Assembly: GCA_011523485.1 (NCBI GenBank) | Contig: WTGR01000863.1 | Span: 1 to 50,458, forward strand | Source of the DNA: Acidobacteriota bacterium | GTDB taxonomy: Bacteria; Acidobacteriota; Vicinamibacteria; Vicinamibacterales; UBA8438 | Reading direction: 5' to 3' | DNA length: 50,458 nucleotides | In this document: piece by piece, positions 8,185-16,648 of the stretch | Position numbering within the stretch: the stretch's first letter is position 1 | How the letters are laid out: the number at the start of each line of letters is the position of its first letter | The notes under the pieces: generated by a model | What the model was told of the DNA's origin: nothing | The model's input: the letters and a program-made list of their open reading frames with translations, nothing else | Databases searched by the model: none | Made by a program: the position numbers and the translations under genes

Positions 8185-8213
8185 AGTCTATACTCCCCCG
8201 AGTCGTCTCACAA
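8185..8213 (-). promoter_or_regulatory. Promoter of ttcA
   Basis: On the minus strand TTGTGA (8213-8208) is followed after exactly 17 bases by TAGACT (8190-8185), a good sigma70-type arrangement 16 bases before the ttcA start. The box AGTCTATACT also reads TATACT on the plus strand, so divergent promoters overlap here. Confidence 0.5.
8189..8194 (+). promoter_or_regulatory. -10 box TATACT for the plus-strand GT-C gene
   Basis: TATACT lies 28 bases ahead of the GTG at 8223. No convincing -35 hexamer is seen at 16-18 bases. It argues against the more distal ATG at 8172 as start, because that codon lies upstream of the expected transcription start. Confidence 0.35.
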
Positions 8214-8222
8214 ACGACGGTC

Positions 8223-9674
8223 GTGACTGCACACGTGCACGGGAATGAAGAATTGACGGGAAGGCTCGGCCGCAGTCTGCGACCCCTTGGCAGGGTCGCA
8301 TCCGGCTGGAGGTCGGCGGCATTGTGCTGCATCCTCCTGAGCGCCGCCCTGACGACCGTGTGGACCCGGTCCGGACGATTGCCTTTCGGTGGTGACGAAC
8401 CGCACTACGTCATCATGTCCGTCAGCGTCGCCCGCGACCTCGACCTCGAGCTGCGCAACAACTACTGGTGGGACGCCAGGACGCAAGAGGTCTTCGGCCC
8501 GGTGAACGCGCATGCCCTGCCCACGACGAAGGGCTGGTCACCGATGCACACGCCAGGGCTCGGCGTGCTGCTGGCCGCGCCATGGTCGCTCGCCGGCGTG
8601 CTCGGCGCCAGAGTCGCTCTCTCTGCGATTGCGCTGTCGTTGCTGGCGATGGGCTGCTGGCGCCAGATGCGCGACAGCATCTCCCCGCACGCGGCACGGT
8701 TTGCCGTCCTGGGCATCACCGCCTGTGTGGCGGCGATCTTCGGCGGCTCCCAGATCTATCCGGACCTGCAGTGCGGCGCGATCGTCCTGGCGCTGGTGAC
8801 GTGGGTGTGGAGTCCGGCGCGGCGCACGTTGCCGGGCTGGGCAGGCTACTGGCTGGTCGCCGGACTGCTCCCCTGGCTCCATACGAAGTACTTCGCCACC
8901 TCGGTGCTGCTCGCGGCGGTCGGAGCCTGGCGGGCCCGGCGCGACCAACGGCGGCCCGCCCTGGCGCTCTCGGTGCTGTTCGCGGCCGGGAGCGGTTCGC
9001 TGATGTGGTGGCACCTGCAGACGTTCGGCGGCGTGCTGGGTTGGCGCCGGCTCGCCGATCTGGGCACCGATCCGCTGCGGGTTCTGGGGGTCTTTCTCGG
9101 ACTGCACTTCGACCAGGCCCAGGGCATGTTCTTCCAGCAGCCGCTGCTTCTGGCGGGGCTCGTCGGACTCGGCCACATGGTTGGCCGGCGCCACCCGCTG
9201 ACCGTACCCTGGCTGCTACTCTACGGGTCCCTGATCGGCCCGAACTCGATGGAGCTGAATTGGTACGGCGGAGGCGGACCCGCCGGACGTTTCGCCTGGT
9301 CGGCCATGTGGCTCTGGATAGTTCCACTGGGTATCTGGCTGAAGGACGAGAGAGCCGCGGTAGAACGCCATGTTCGGCCGATCGTCCTGATGGGAATGGC
9401 GTACCAGGCAGCCCTGGCGATACAGTGGGTCCCAGCGCCCTCCACGTTGTTTCCGTTGTACTCCGAGCTTCTGTGGGAACGGAACTCGCTCTTCCCGGTC
9501 GCCTTGCGCCACTTCGTTCCCAGCTTCTACTTCTGGGACTTCGAGACCTACCTGTCACACCCTCCGAACATCGTCTGGGTGACGGCGGCAGTAATACTGG
9601 CCGTCACCGGCTTCCTGTGGAACAGCCGCCGTGGAATCGACTACCGACCGGCCGGCTGGTGGCCATGGTCCTGA
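8223..9674 (+). CDS. GT-C type (GT39-like) membrane glycosyltransferase
   Basis: The protein, about 483 residues, has 10 or more hydrophobic helices and the acidic first periplasmic loop of GT-C enzymes: FGGDEPHYVIMSVSVARDLDLELRNNY near residue 55. Enzymes of this class move sugars from polyprenyl-phosphate donors onto acceptors on the outer face of the inner membrane. A glycine-rich WYGGGGPAGRFAW loop near residue 350 is shared with the two larger GT-C proteins downstream (SGGGGPAGNRYF). The start is uncertain: GTG 8223 is chosen, with ATG 8172 as alternative. It ends 10 bases inside the next gene, so the two are coupled. Donor and acceptor unknown. Confidence 0.75.
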   Translation: MTAHVHGNEELTGRLGRSLRPLGRVASGWRSAALCCILLSAALTTVWTRSGRLPFGGDEPHYVIMSVSVARDLDLELRNNYWWDARTQEVFGPVNAHALPTTKGWSPMHTPGLGVLLAAPWSLAGVLGARVALSAIALSLLAMGCWRQMRDSISPHAARFAVLGITACVAAIFGGSQIYPDLQCGAIVLALVTWVWSPARRTLPGWAGYWLVAGLLPWLHTKYFATSVLLAAVGAWRARRDQRRPALALSVLFAAGSGSLMWWHLQTFGGVLGWRRLADLGTDPLRVLGVFLGLHFDQAQGMFFQQPLLLAGLVGLGHMVGRRHPLTVPWLLLYGSLIGPNSMELNWYGGGGPAGRFAWSAMWLWIVPLGIWLKDERAAVERHVRPIVLMGMAYQAALAIQWVPAPSTLFPLYSELLWERNSLFPVALRHFVPSFYFWDFETYLSHPPNIVWVTAAVILAVTGFLWNSRRGIDYRPAGWWPWS

Positions 9675-11650
9675 CGGCGGTGACGGCAGCGAACCGATGG
9701 TTGCCGGCCGCCATCCTGTTTCTCGTCCTTGCGACCATCCATACGTGGTCCCTCGCGACGGGGCCGGCGCACCTGTCGTTCCTGAATGACGACGAGTGGC
9801 TCAACGCGTGGGCCGTGGCGTGGATTGGGCATCAGATTCCCCGCGATCCGCTGCACCTGTTCGACGCGAACATGTTCCATCCACGCCGCGGCGCCCTCGC
9901 CTACACGGAGCCGCTCATCGTCCCCGGCCTGATGGCCGCCCCGATTCACTGGCTCGGCGGTTCCGCGCTGCTCGCACACAATGTCCTGGTCCTGGCTGGA
10001 CTGACGCTCACGGCGCTAGCGACGTACTGGCTCGTCAGGGTCTGGACCGGCGACTGGCGGGCCGGTCTGCTGTCGGGTGCGCTGTTCGCGTTCAGCACGC
10101 CGTTCATCACCCGCATCCCGCATGTGCAGGCGCTGCACGCGTACTGGTTGCCGCTGGCTCTCGTCGCGCTCCAGCGGCTGCTGGCGTACGGGCGGGCGCG
10201 ACATGCGGCGTGGCTGGGGCTCTGCGTGATAGGCGCGGCCCTGACGTCGGGGTATCTCGTGGTCTTCCTGTTCTTTGCGCTCGCGGCCGCCGCGGTGGCG
10301 CGCGCACCGGCGTTTCTGGGACGTGAGGGAATCCGACTGCTCGTGCGTCTCGGGGCGGCGGCGGCGGCCACGCTTGCGATCCTGCTCGTCTTGTTGCGGC
10401 CCTATCTGGACGCGGACAACCGCCGACCGCCGGCCGTCGAGACGCCCGAGATAACGACGGCGCTGAGCAGCTATCTCGCGTCGGCCGCGCACGTGCACTA
10501 CAGAACGTGGAGCGGCGGATTCTACCATCGGGCGCCCGGCGCGCTGTTTCCCGGCTGCGTCGCACTCGTACTGGCCGGTGTTGCCCTCTGCCGCCGGCGG
10601 CGGGCGGCTCCGTGCGGCACGCGGCGGTTGCTGCTGGCGGTCGGAGGAATCGGCGTCCTGCTGTCCCTCGGCTCGCACACGCCGTTCTATATATGGGCAT
10701 ACGAAGCCTTCCCCCCGCTGCAGGGACTCCGCGCGGTCAATCGTTTCGGAGTCCTCATGGTGTTCGCGACGGCGGTGTTGGCCGGCATCGGGCTGAGCGG
10801 ATGTACATGGCCTGCTTCGGCGCGACGGCGGACCCTCGTCACGTTCACCCTGATCGGGCTGGCCACGGTGGAGAGCTTCCACGGGCCGTTCGCTTACTCC
10901 CGGCTCGACTACGCCGGAAGCATCCACCGTCGGTTGGGGACGTCGTCCTGGCCCGGCGCAGTTCTCGAACTTCCAATCTACGGGTTCCGCGAGTTTCACC
11001 GGAACGCCCGGTACCTGCTGGCCTCCACGGCGCATTGGCGCCCGCTCGTGAACGGCTTCGGCGGTTTCGCCCCGCCGGATTTCGACGAGACCGTTCACGT
11101 GGCGCGGCAGTTCCCGTCCGTACCGGCGGTGGCGTGGCTTCAGGACATCGGCGTCGGGTACGTCGTCGTGCACCTGGATGCGTTTCCCGACCCGATGCAC
11201 GCGCTTCGGAGTCTGATGCGGCTGGAAGGGCGACGGGACCTCGCGCTGGAGGCCGTGGAGGGAGCGACGAGGCTGTACAGGGTCCGACCGGAGAAGGCTC
11301 GGGCGATGGCGGCACTGACGCCGGCGCCGCGCTGGTCGCAGCTCCGTTTCGTCGACGGTTCTGCCGGAGCGAGCATGCTGAGGGCAGCGGGCGGAATGCG
11401 CCGCGCCTTCGGATTTCAGTCGCCGCAGCGCTTCATCGGCTACATGGAGCCCACGGGATCGGAGTCGTTCGTGGCTCTGCAACTGCCCGTCCCGATGTCC
11501 GGTCGCTTCCTGGACGCCACGACGGGCGCGGTGTTGCAGGAACTTGCAATTCCGGCCAGGGAGGCCGCCGACCCGCCGGTCCGCGTGGTCGCGCCGCCCG
11601 GTCATCACGGAGTGCTGCTCGACCTGCACGCCCGCCGGGCCCCTGACTGA
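9665..11650 (+). CDS. Large polytopic membrane protein, GT-C/YfhO-like
   Basis: The 661-residue protein has about ten membrane helices in residues 1-420 and a soluble C-terminal region of some 240 residues. The first loop carries FLNDDEWLNAWAVAWIGHQI and DPLHLFDANMFHP, a pattern I know from uncharacterised GT-C-fold proteins, where the acidic pair would be the catalytic site. The C-terminal half (WLQDIGVGYVVVHLDAF) resembles the tail of YfhO-type proteins. The ATG overlaps the previous stop by 10 bases, supporting one transcript. It converges with the spermidine-synthase-like gene. Substrate unknown. Confidence 0.7.
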   Translation: MVLTAVTAANRWLPAAILFLVLATIHTWSLATGPAHLSFLNDDEWLNAWAVAWIGHQIPRDPLHLFDANMFHPRRGALAYTEPLIVPGLMAAPIHWLGGSALLAHNVLVLAGLTLTALATYWLVRVWTGDWRAGLLSGALFAFSTPFITRIPHVQALHAYWLPLALVALQRLLAYGRARHAAWLGLCVIGAALTSGYLVVFLFFALAAAAVARAPAFLGREGIRLLVRLGAAAAATLAILLVLLRPYLDADNRRPPAVETPEITTALSSYLASAAHVHYRTWSGGFYHRAPGALFPGCVALVLAGVALCRRRRAAPCGTRRLLLAVGGIGVLLSLGSHTPFYIWAYEAFPPLQGLRAVNRFGVLMVFATAVLAGIGLSGCTWPASARRRTLVTFTLIGLATVESFHGPFAYSRLDYAGSIHRRLGTSSWPGAVLELPIYGFREFHRNARYLLASTAHWRPLVNGFGGFAPPDFDETVHVARQFPSVPAVAWLQDIGVGYVVVHLDAFPDPMHALRSLMRLEGRRDLALEAVEGATRLYRVRPEKARAMAALTPAPRWSQLRFVDGSAGASMLRAAGGMRRAFGFQSPQRFIGYMEPTGSESFVALQLPVPMSGRFLDATTGAVLQELAIPAREAADPPVRVVAPPGHHGVLLDLHARRAPD

Positions 11651-11719
11651 CGGAAGGACTCGCGGGGGTTCGCGCAACCGAGTCGGGTCCGCGGTGCACG
11701 AGCACGCAACCGAGCTCCT

Positions 11720-11749
11720 GCGACGGCCGCCAGATCCCCAGGCGGTCGC
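11720..11749. terminator. Weak hairpin in a convergent intergenic gap
   Basis: In the 124-base gap between two convergent genes, GCGA and CCGCC can pair with GGCGG and TCGC around a 9-base loop, with a 3-base bulge on the left arm. There is no T tract on either strand, so an intrinsic terminator is only a possibility. Confidence 0.25.
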
Positions 11750-11774
11750 CATCGTCCCAGGCTGCCGGGCGAGG

Positions 11775-14207
11775 TCAGGCGGCAACCCCGCCTTTCGACG
11801 GCACGAGTCGCGACAGTGCGAGCAGCGCAATCCCGTAGAGGCCCAGGGCGATCACCTCGGTGATGGTGAACCCAACGTAGATCGACAACAGCACGCTGGC
11901 CAACCCGCCGACCACCGTGAACAGTCCGTTCATGCCCCAGGCCCACGCGACCGCCGCCCGTGAACGTCGCTCGACACACAGCACGCCCAGAGGGAACGGC
12001 ATCCCCATGAAGAACCCGATTGGGAAAAGGTAGAGACCGGCAATCATCATCCGCAACGACACCGGCAGCCCCAGGGCGGCATCGAAAAGGAACTCGTGCG
12101 TGAGCAGGAAGAACCCTCCGTACAGCAACGTCCCGACGAAGGGCAGATGCCAACGTTCCGTCGGCAGGACCCGCAGGCGCGACGACGACAGACTGCCCAA
12201 CCCCGCCGCGAGCAACAGCGTGAACAGCACGATCGCGTACGTGTACAGGGGGTACCCGATGAATTTCCAGAGCTTCTGAATGAAGGTCAGCTCCAGGATG
12301 ATGAATCCGGCTCCGAGACACGAGAAATACACCAGCGTGCTTGCCTTCCCGCGCCATGGCTCGCGCCCCACTCGCGAGAATGCGAGCGGCACCCCGATGA
12401 ACACGAACGCGAAAACCAGAGAAACCACGCCCGTCACGATGAGATGGACCACATCCATCGGAATCCCGCCCCCGCGTTCGACCTGGCTGTTCAGCAGGTA
12501 TGCGACCTCCGGGCGGACGAAGCCCTGCCGGTCGACCGGAGTCCCGCTCAGCCGCCGGCGAATGAAGTTGAAGTACGGGCGATCATCGGTGGTCGGAACG
12601 ATCCGGTAGCCGGCCTGCTCGACGATCTCCGCCGGGAGGGCCCCGGAGTAGAATTCCGGCGGCAGATAGCCGCCCCGGGGGTCGAGCGGGTCCTCCACGA
12701 TTTCATAGTGCGCCTCCCGCCCCGGCTCGAGCGAGTACAGGTCCCTGAGCCGGCGCATCTCCGACTGCGTCCACGGGGTCATTTTGACCAGCACCGTGGG
12801 CAACGAGTCGATCTCGATCGGGTACCGCATGACCACGACGACGTGCCGCCGGAAATCGGTTCGGCCGAGCCGCGCCCAGCCCAGGGCCGCCGTCGTGACT
12901 ATACGCGGATAGATATGGTGGTTTATGTGCAGGATGCCGTCACCGCCCAGGCCTTCGAAATACTCCTCGAACGCGTCCGCGGTCAGCAGGTACGTCGGGT
13001 CCATCGCCCCGGCTCCGGCCGCAACGCTCGAGGTCGAGTGGTTGCTGAAGATCTGGATGATGTCGTACGGCTGGTCGGCCGCCCGAAGAAACGCTCTCCC
13101 TTCGCCGTGCACCGCGTTGACCTGGAAGTGGTTCAGCACCTGTCCGTTGTAGAAGCTGTACTCGTTCCGTCCCAGATCGATGACTTCTCCCACCAGCTCG
13201 ACGGCATCTATGTCGCCGGCGCCGAAGGCGAGGGCGGCCCGTATCTCCTGACCCGCGGCGCTGCCGATGACAAGAACCCGCCGCGCGCTCCCCTCCCGCA
13301 TCCAGTGCGACGCGAGGACGCCCCTTTGCCAGAAGTTCCGCAGGAACCCGCCCTCGTCGTTCTCTTCGGCCGCCATTCCGAGCTCGCGCCGCAGCCGCGG
13401 GTATTGCCCGTCGAACGGATATATGAAGCTGGACTGGGATCCGCCGTCATAGACGATGTTCTTGACCGGTCCGATGTCGATGACCTCGACTTTCGAGATG
13501 GGATCCCACCTGACGACTTCCGATCGGCCCTGGGCGCGCGCGTCCCGCAACCCCCGATCGGCCTTGTGCTCGACGAAGACGAGGTAGCCCGGTAGCAGGA
13601 ACGGGGTCACCACGAGCAAGGCCGCCAGCGCGGCAGGCACAAGGCTCCGTGGTCGCCACGGGACGAACATGACGGCGGCGGCCAGCGCCACGCCCGCTGC
13701 AACGAGCAACCCTCCCCCCGGGCCGATCGGGAGCAGCAAGGGGACCAGCGCCACCGAACCGATCGCCGCCCCCGCGAGATCCCAGAAGTACAGCACCTGG
13801 ATATGTCTGGCGTGCGTCGTGAACACGAGGGCGAAGATCAGGCCCGCCAGCAGAAACGGCATGGTTATCAAGAAGTACACGGCCAGGAAGCAGGCGAACT
13901 GAAACAGCGGCTGCGCGGCGATCGCGTCATAGTGGAAGGGAATCGCGTTGAGCGCGGGCCGAATGACGAGCAGCGACCCTGCCATTCCTACCGACAACCA
14001 CCACAGGCGGGTTGGAACCGCTGCGGCGTCCGGCAACGGCCGCAGGGTGGTATATATCCCAGCGAGTCCAAAGGCGAAAAGGGCGCTTGTGATGATCATG
14101 TAGCCGATGTTCGGATACAGAATCACGTCGAACACGCGCGTGAGGAGAAGCTCGACCATAAGCGTGTTGAATGCGGTCAGACCGATCCCGAATGCGAGTC
14201 TTTGCAT
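11775..14207 (-). CDS. Membrane-fused spermidine-synthase-fold protein
   Basis: The 810-residue protein has three parts. About eight membrane helices occupy residues 1-225 (beginning MQRLAFGIGLTAFNTLMVELLLTRVFD). A cytosolic Rossmann domain spans about 240-560, with the nucleotide loop VLVIGSAAGQEIRAALAFGAG and acidic residue AVELVGEVIDLG. A second set of helices follows from about 610 to the end. The middle domain matches the polyamine aminopropyltransferase fold. Where real spermidine synthases have a catalytic Asp (YDxIxxDSSDP), this one reads YDIIQIFSNHSTSS, so aminopropyl transfer is unlikely. Such fusions are known but uncharacterised. I start at MQRL (14207); upstream codons look non-coding. 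Confidence 0.75.
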   Translation of the reverse strand: MQRLAFGIGLTAFNTLMVELLLTRVFDVILYPNIGYMIITSALFAFGLAGIYTTLRPLPDAAAVPTRLWWLSVGMAGSLLVIRPALNAIPFHYDAIAAQPLFQFACFLAVYFLITMPFLLAGLIFALVFTTHARHIQVLYFWDLAGAAIGSVALVPLLLPIGPGGGLLVAAGVALAAAVMFVPWRPRSLVPAALAALLVVTPFLLPGYLVFVEHKADRGLRDARAQGRSEVVRWDPISKVEVIDIGPVKNIVYDGGSQSSFIYPFDGQYPRLRRELGMAAEENDEGGFLRNFWQRGVLASHWMREGSARRVLVIGSAAGQEIRAALAFGAGDIDAVELVGEVIDLGRNEYSFYNGQVLNHFQVNAVHGEGRAFLRAADQPYDIIQIFSNHSTSSVAAGAGAMDPTYLLTADAFEEYFEGLGGDGILHINHHIYPRIVTTAALGWARLGRTDFRRHVVVVMRYPIEIDSLPTVLVKMTPWTQSEMRRLRDLYSLEPGREAHYEIVEDPLDPRGGYLPPEFYSGALPAEIVEQAGYRIVPTTDDRPYFNFIRRRLSGTPVDRQGFVRPEVAYLLNSQVERGGGIPMDVVHLIVTGVVSLVFAFVFIGVPLAFSRVGREPWRGKASTLVYFSCLGAGFIILELTFIQKLWKFIGYPLYTYAIVLFTLLLAAGLGSLSSSRLRVLPTERWHLPFVGTLLYGGFFLLTHEFLFDAALGLPVSLRMMIAGLYLFPIGFFMGMPFPLGVLCVERRSRAAVAWAWGMNGLFTVVGGLASVLLSIYVGFTITEVIALGLYGIALLALSRLVPSKGGVAA

Positions 14208-14217
14208 GGTTGCGCGG

Positions 14218-14226
14218 AATGTACCA
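14218..14226 (-). promoter_or_regulatory. Extended -10 box TGGTACATT
   Basis: On the minus strand TGGTACATT ends 10 bases before the ATG at 14207. It is a TGn-TANNNT element at the distance expected for a leaderless or nearly leaderless mRNA. No -35 was recognised. Confidence 0.35.
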
Positions 14227-14384
14227 TGCGGCCGCGCGGCGCCGCAAACAGGCAGGCCTGCCCGGGCAACGGTGAAGAGCCTCGGAGCCTGCCGGCTGAC
14301 CGCGCCAGCCGGGTCGAAGCCCCCGGGCTTCGTTCGGGTGGAGCACCAGAACCGGCACCGCACTGATAAGCTGCGCTCGCAGAC

Positions 14385-14390
14385 AGGAGG
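14385..14390 (+). promoter_or_regulatory. Ribosome binding site AGGAGG deciding a TTG start
   Basis: A full AGGAGG lies 5 bases before TTG 14396. It is the strongest Shine-Dalgarno sequence noticed in the window and supports an unusual TTG initiation codon for the acyltransferase. Confidence 0.7.
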
Positions 14391-14395
14391 CGACC

Positions 14396-15190
14396 TTGAC
14401 CGATTCGAGTTCCCGGTCCCCCGAGCGTCCCGCGGGCGCGGACGGACGCAGGATCACCGTGATCCAGCAGGAGCTGTTCAGGCCCGGACGCTCGAGGGCC
14501 GCCCGCTACGCGCAGCTCGTCGTCGGCCGGCCCGGCGTCGCGGCGTTGGCCAGGTATGAAGCCATCGTGACCCTGTGCAGCGCCCTGCCCGGCGCGATCG
14601 GACTCTTCCTGCGCTCCAGGCTGTACCCGCTCCTGCTCGGCCGCGCCGGGCGCAACGTCACCTTCGGCTGTAACGTGGTGCTTCGCCATCCGCACAAGAT
14701 CCGCATCGGTGACAACGTCGTGATCGACGACGGATGCTGCCTGGACGCAAAGGGGGACGACAACCGCGGCATAGACATCGGCGCCGGGGTCTTCATCGGC
14801 CGCGGGACGATACTCAGTTGCAAGAACGGCGATATCGAGATCGGCGACCATGCCAACATCGGCTTCAACTGCGAGATCTTCTCCGGCGCCCGCGTCCGAC
14901 TCGGCAAGCACACGCTGTTGGCCGCGTACACCTACCTGGTCGGCGGAGACCACGCCCATGATCGCACCGACATCCCCGTGCTCCATCAGGAACGCGTTGC
15001 CCGGGGGATCGAAGTAGAGGACAACGCCTGGCTGGGCGCGCATGTCGTCGTCGCCGACGGCGTGACCATCGGACGCGATGCAATCGTCGGGGCCGGCGCC
15101 GTTGTACGCAACCGGATTCCGCCATTCGCCGTCGCGGCCGGCGTGCCGGCCCGGGTCATTCGCGACCGGCGAAACGACTCGCCGGCTTGA
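14396..15190 (+). CDS. Left-handed beta-helix (hexapeptide) acyltransferase
   Basis: The 264-residue protein has hexapeptide repeats from about residue 85 to 250 (IRIGDNVVIDDGC, IDIGAGVFIGRGTIL, IEIGDHANIGFNC, VEDNAWLGAHVVVADGVTIGRDAIVGAGAVV). It ends with the typical AAGVPARVIRDR. It resembles WcaF/NodL/CysE-type O-acetyltransferases that decorate exopolysaccharide sugars using acetyl-CoA. The imidazole-like catalytic His may be in GGDHAHDR near residue 186. The first 60 residues are an extra N-terminal segment with a hydrophobic helix. The start is TTG with AGGAGG 5 bases ahead. A GT4 gene follows after 111 bases, suggesting work on the same glycan. Confidence 0.85.
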   Translation: MTDSSSRSPERPAGADGRRITVIQQELFRPGRSRAARYAQLVVGRPGVAALARYEAIVTLCSALPGAIGLFLRSRLYPLLLGRAGRNVTFGCNVVLRHPHKIRIGDNVVIDDGCCLDAKGDDNRGIDIGAGVFIGRGTILSCKNGDIEIGDHANIGFNCEIFSGARVRLGKHTLLAAYTYLVGGDHAHDRTDIPVLHQERVARGIEVEDNAWLGAHVVVADGVTIGRDAIVGAGAVVRNRIPPFAVAAGVPARVIRDRRNDSPA

Positions 15191-15301
15191 CTCCGCCCGC
15201 ACCGAGACGCGCCGGCGCCTGTCGTATGCGATATTCTTGTCGGAGCCCGGTTCCACCCCGACGAGGGCTCCCGGCGTACCGGACCGCCCGTCGCAAGGAA
15301 G

Positions 15302-16648
15302 ATGACCGCAACCCCGCGTCCGATCAACATCGTTCAGGTCTGCGATCACCTCGGTTGGCCCGGCTCACGGATGCACGGCGTCAAGCGATTGTTCACCTGG
15401 ATGATCCCGCGCTTCGACCCCGAGCGATTCAACGTGAGCCTCGTCAGCCTGCGCTCGCCCGATACGTCGCAGGAACGCCTGGAGGACTACGGCATCGACG
15501 TCACGTACCTCTCGCGATCGAAGTTCGATCCGCTGACCCTCCCCTCGCTTCTGTCGGAGCTCGACCGGCGCAAGACCGACGTAATCCATATGCACGGATA
15601 CGGCGCAACGACCTTCGGACGGCTGGCTGCCGCACGACGCGGCATCCCCACCGTGCTGCACGAGCACGCGAACCTGACGGGAACCCCGTGGTTCCAGAAG
15701 GTGGCCGACCGGCTGCTCGCACCCTACACGGACCTGGCGATCGCCGTGTCGCGCTCGACGGCCGAATTCGTCATCGGGGCGCGGCAGGTTCCGCGCAACC
15801 GGACGAGAATCGTCTACCTCGGCGCCCCGCTGGAGGATTTCTGCAGAGCTCGGACACCGGAGGAGGTGCGGGCGATGCGGTCGTCGCTGGGCTTGCCGGC
15901 CACCGGCCCGGTGGTCGGCACGGTCACCAGACTGATGCCGTCGAAAGGCAACCGGTACCTCGTCGAGGCGGCCAGGCTCGTGCTGGACCGCGATCCGGAC
16001 GTTCACTTCTGCATCGTGGGAGAGGGAGAACTGCTCGGCGACCTCAGACGGCGGGCCCGGCGGCTCGGTGTCGCGGAACGCGTCCATTTCACCGGCTTCA
16101 CCCGCAACGTGGCCGGGGCGCTCGCGGCATTCGATCTGGTCGTTTTCCCATCGCTCTGGGAAGGAACTCCGCTGACCGCCTTCGAGGCGCTCGCGGCCGG
16201 GCGCCCGATCGTCGCGAGCGACGCCGACGGTCTCACCGACATCCTGCAAGATGGCCGCGATTCCGTCGTCGTCCCGAAACGCGATGCCGGGGCCATCGCT
16301 CGGGCCGTAGTGGCGCTGCTCGACAATCCGGGCCGACGCGACGAACTCGCCTGCGCCGCCCGCCTTACCGGCGCCCGCTACGACATCACCACCTTCGTGC
16401 GAAAGATGGAACGGCTCTATCGGATAATGCACGAGTCTCGAGGCAAACCGGCGCCCCGCGGCCTTGCCGGGGTGAATCTGAGCTTCCTTTCCGACCAGGA
16501 ATCGGCGCCGCAAGGGACGGTGCTGACCCAAACGACGCTGAACCAGAACCATGCGCTTCGCGCCGAGGCTCGACCCGACTGCGATGCACGGCGCGGCGGC
16601 GACCGCCGGTGTCGCCCTGACGCGCTCGTCGAACCGCCGCCGCAGTGA
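15302..16648 (+). CDS. GT4-family glycosyltransferase
   Basis: The 448-residue protein has the two-domain GT-B fold of family 4. The N-terminal domain has VQVCDHLGWPGSRMHGVKRL and HMHGYGATTFGRLAA. The C-terminal donor-binding domain has VGTVTRLMPSKGNRYLVEAA and the E-x7-E motif FPSLWEGTPLTAFEALAAGRP near residue 290. It would transfer a nucleotide-activated sugar at the cytoplasmic membrane face. The last 70 residues after the fold (from about 380) are low-complexity and charged, and may be poorly conserved. The ATG start has AAGGAAG just before it. The stop overlaps the next gene's GTG. Confidence 0.88.
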   Translation: MTATPRPINIVQVCDHLGWPGSRMHGVKRLFTWMIPRFDPERFNVSLVSLRSPDTSQERLEDYGIDVTYLSRSKFDPLTLPSLLSELDRRKTDVIHMHGYGATTFGRLAAARRGIPTVLHEHANLTGTPWFQKVADRLLAPYTDLAIAVSRSTAEFVIGARQVPRNRTRIVYLGAPLEDFCRARTPEEVRAMRSSLGLPATGPVVGTVTRLMPSKGNRYLVEAARLVLDRDPDVHFCIVGEGELLGDLRRRARRLGVAERVHFTGFTRNVAGALAAFDLVVFPSLWEGTPLTAFEALAAGRPIVASDADGLTDILQDGRDSVVVPKRDAGAIARAVVALLDNPGRRDELACAARLTGARYDITTFVRKMERLYRIMHESRGKPAPRGLAGVNLSFLSDQESAPQGTVLTQTTLNQNHALRAEARPDCDARRGGDRRCRPDALVEPPPQ

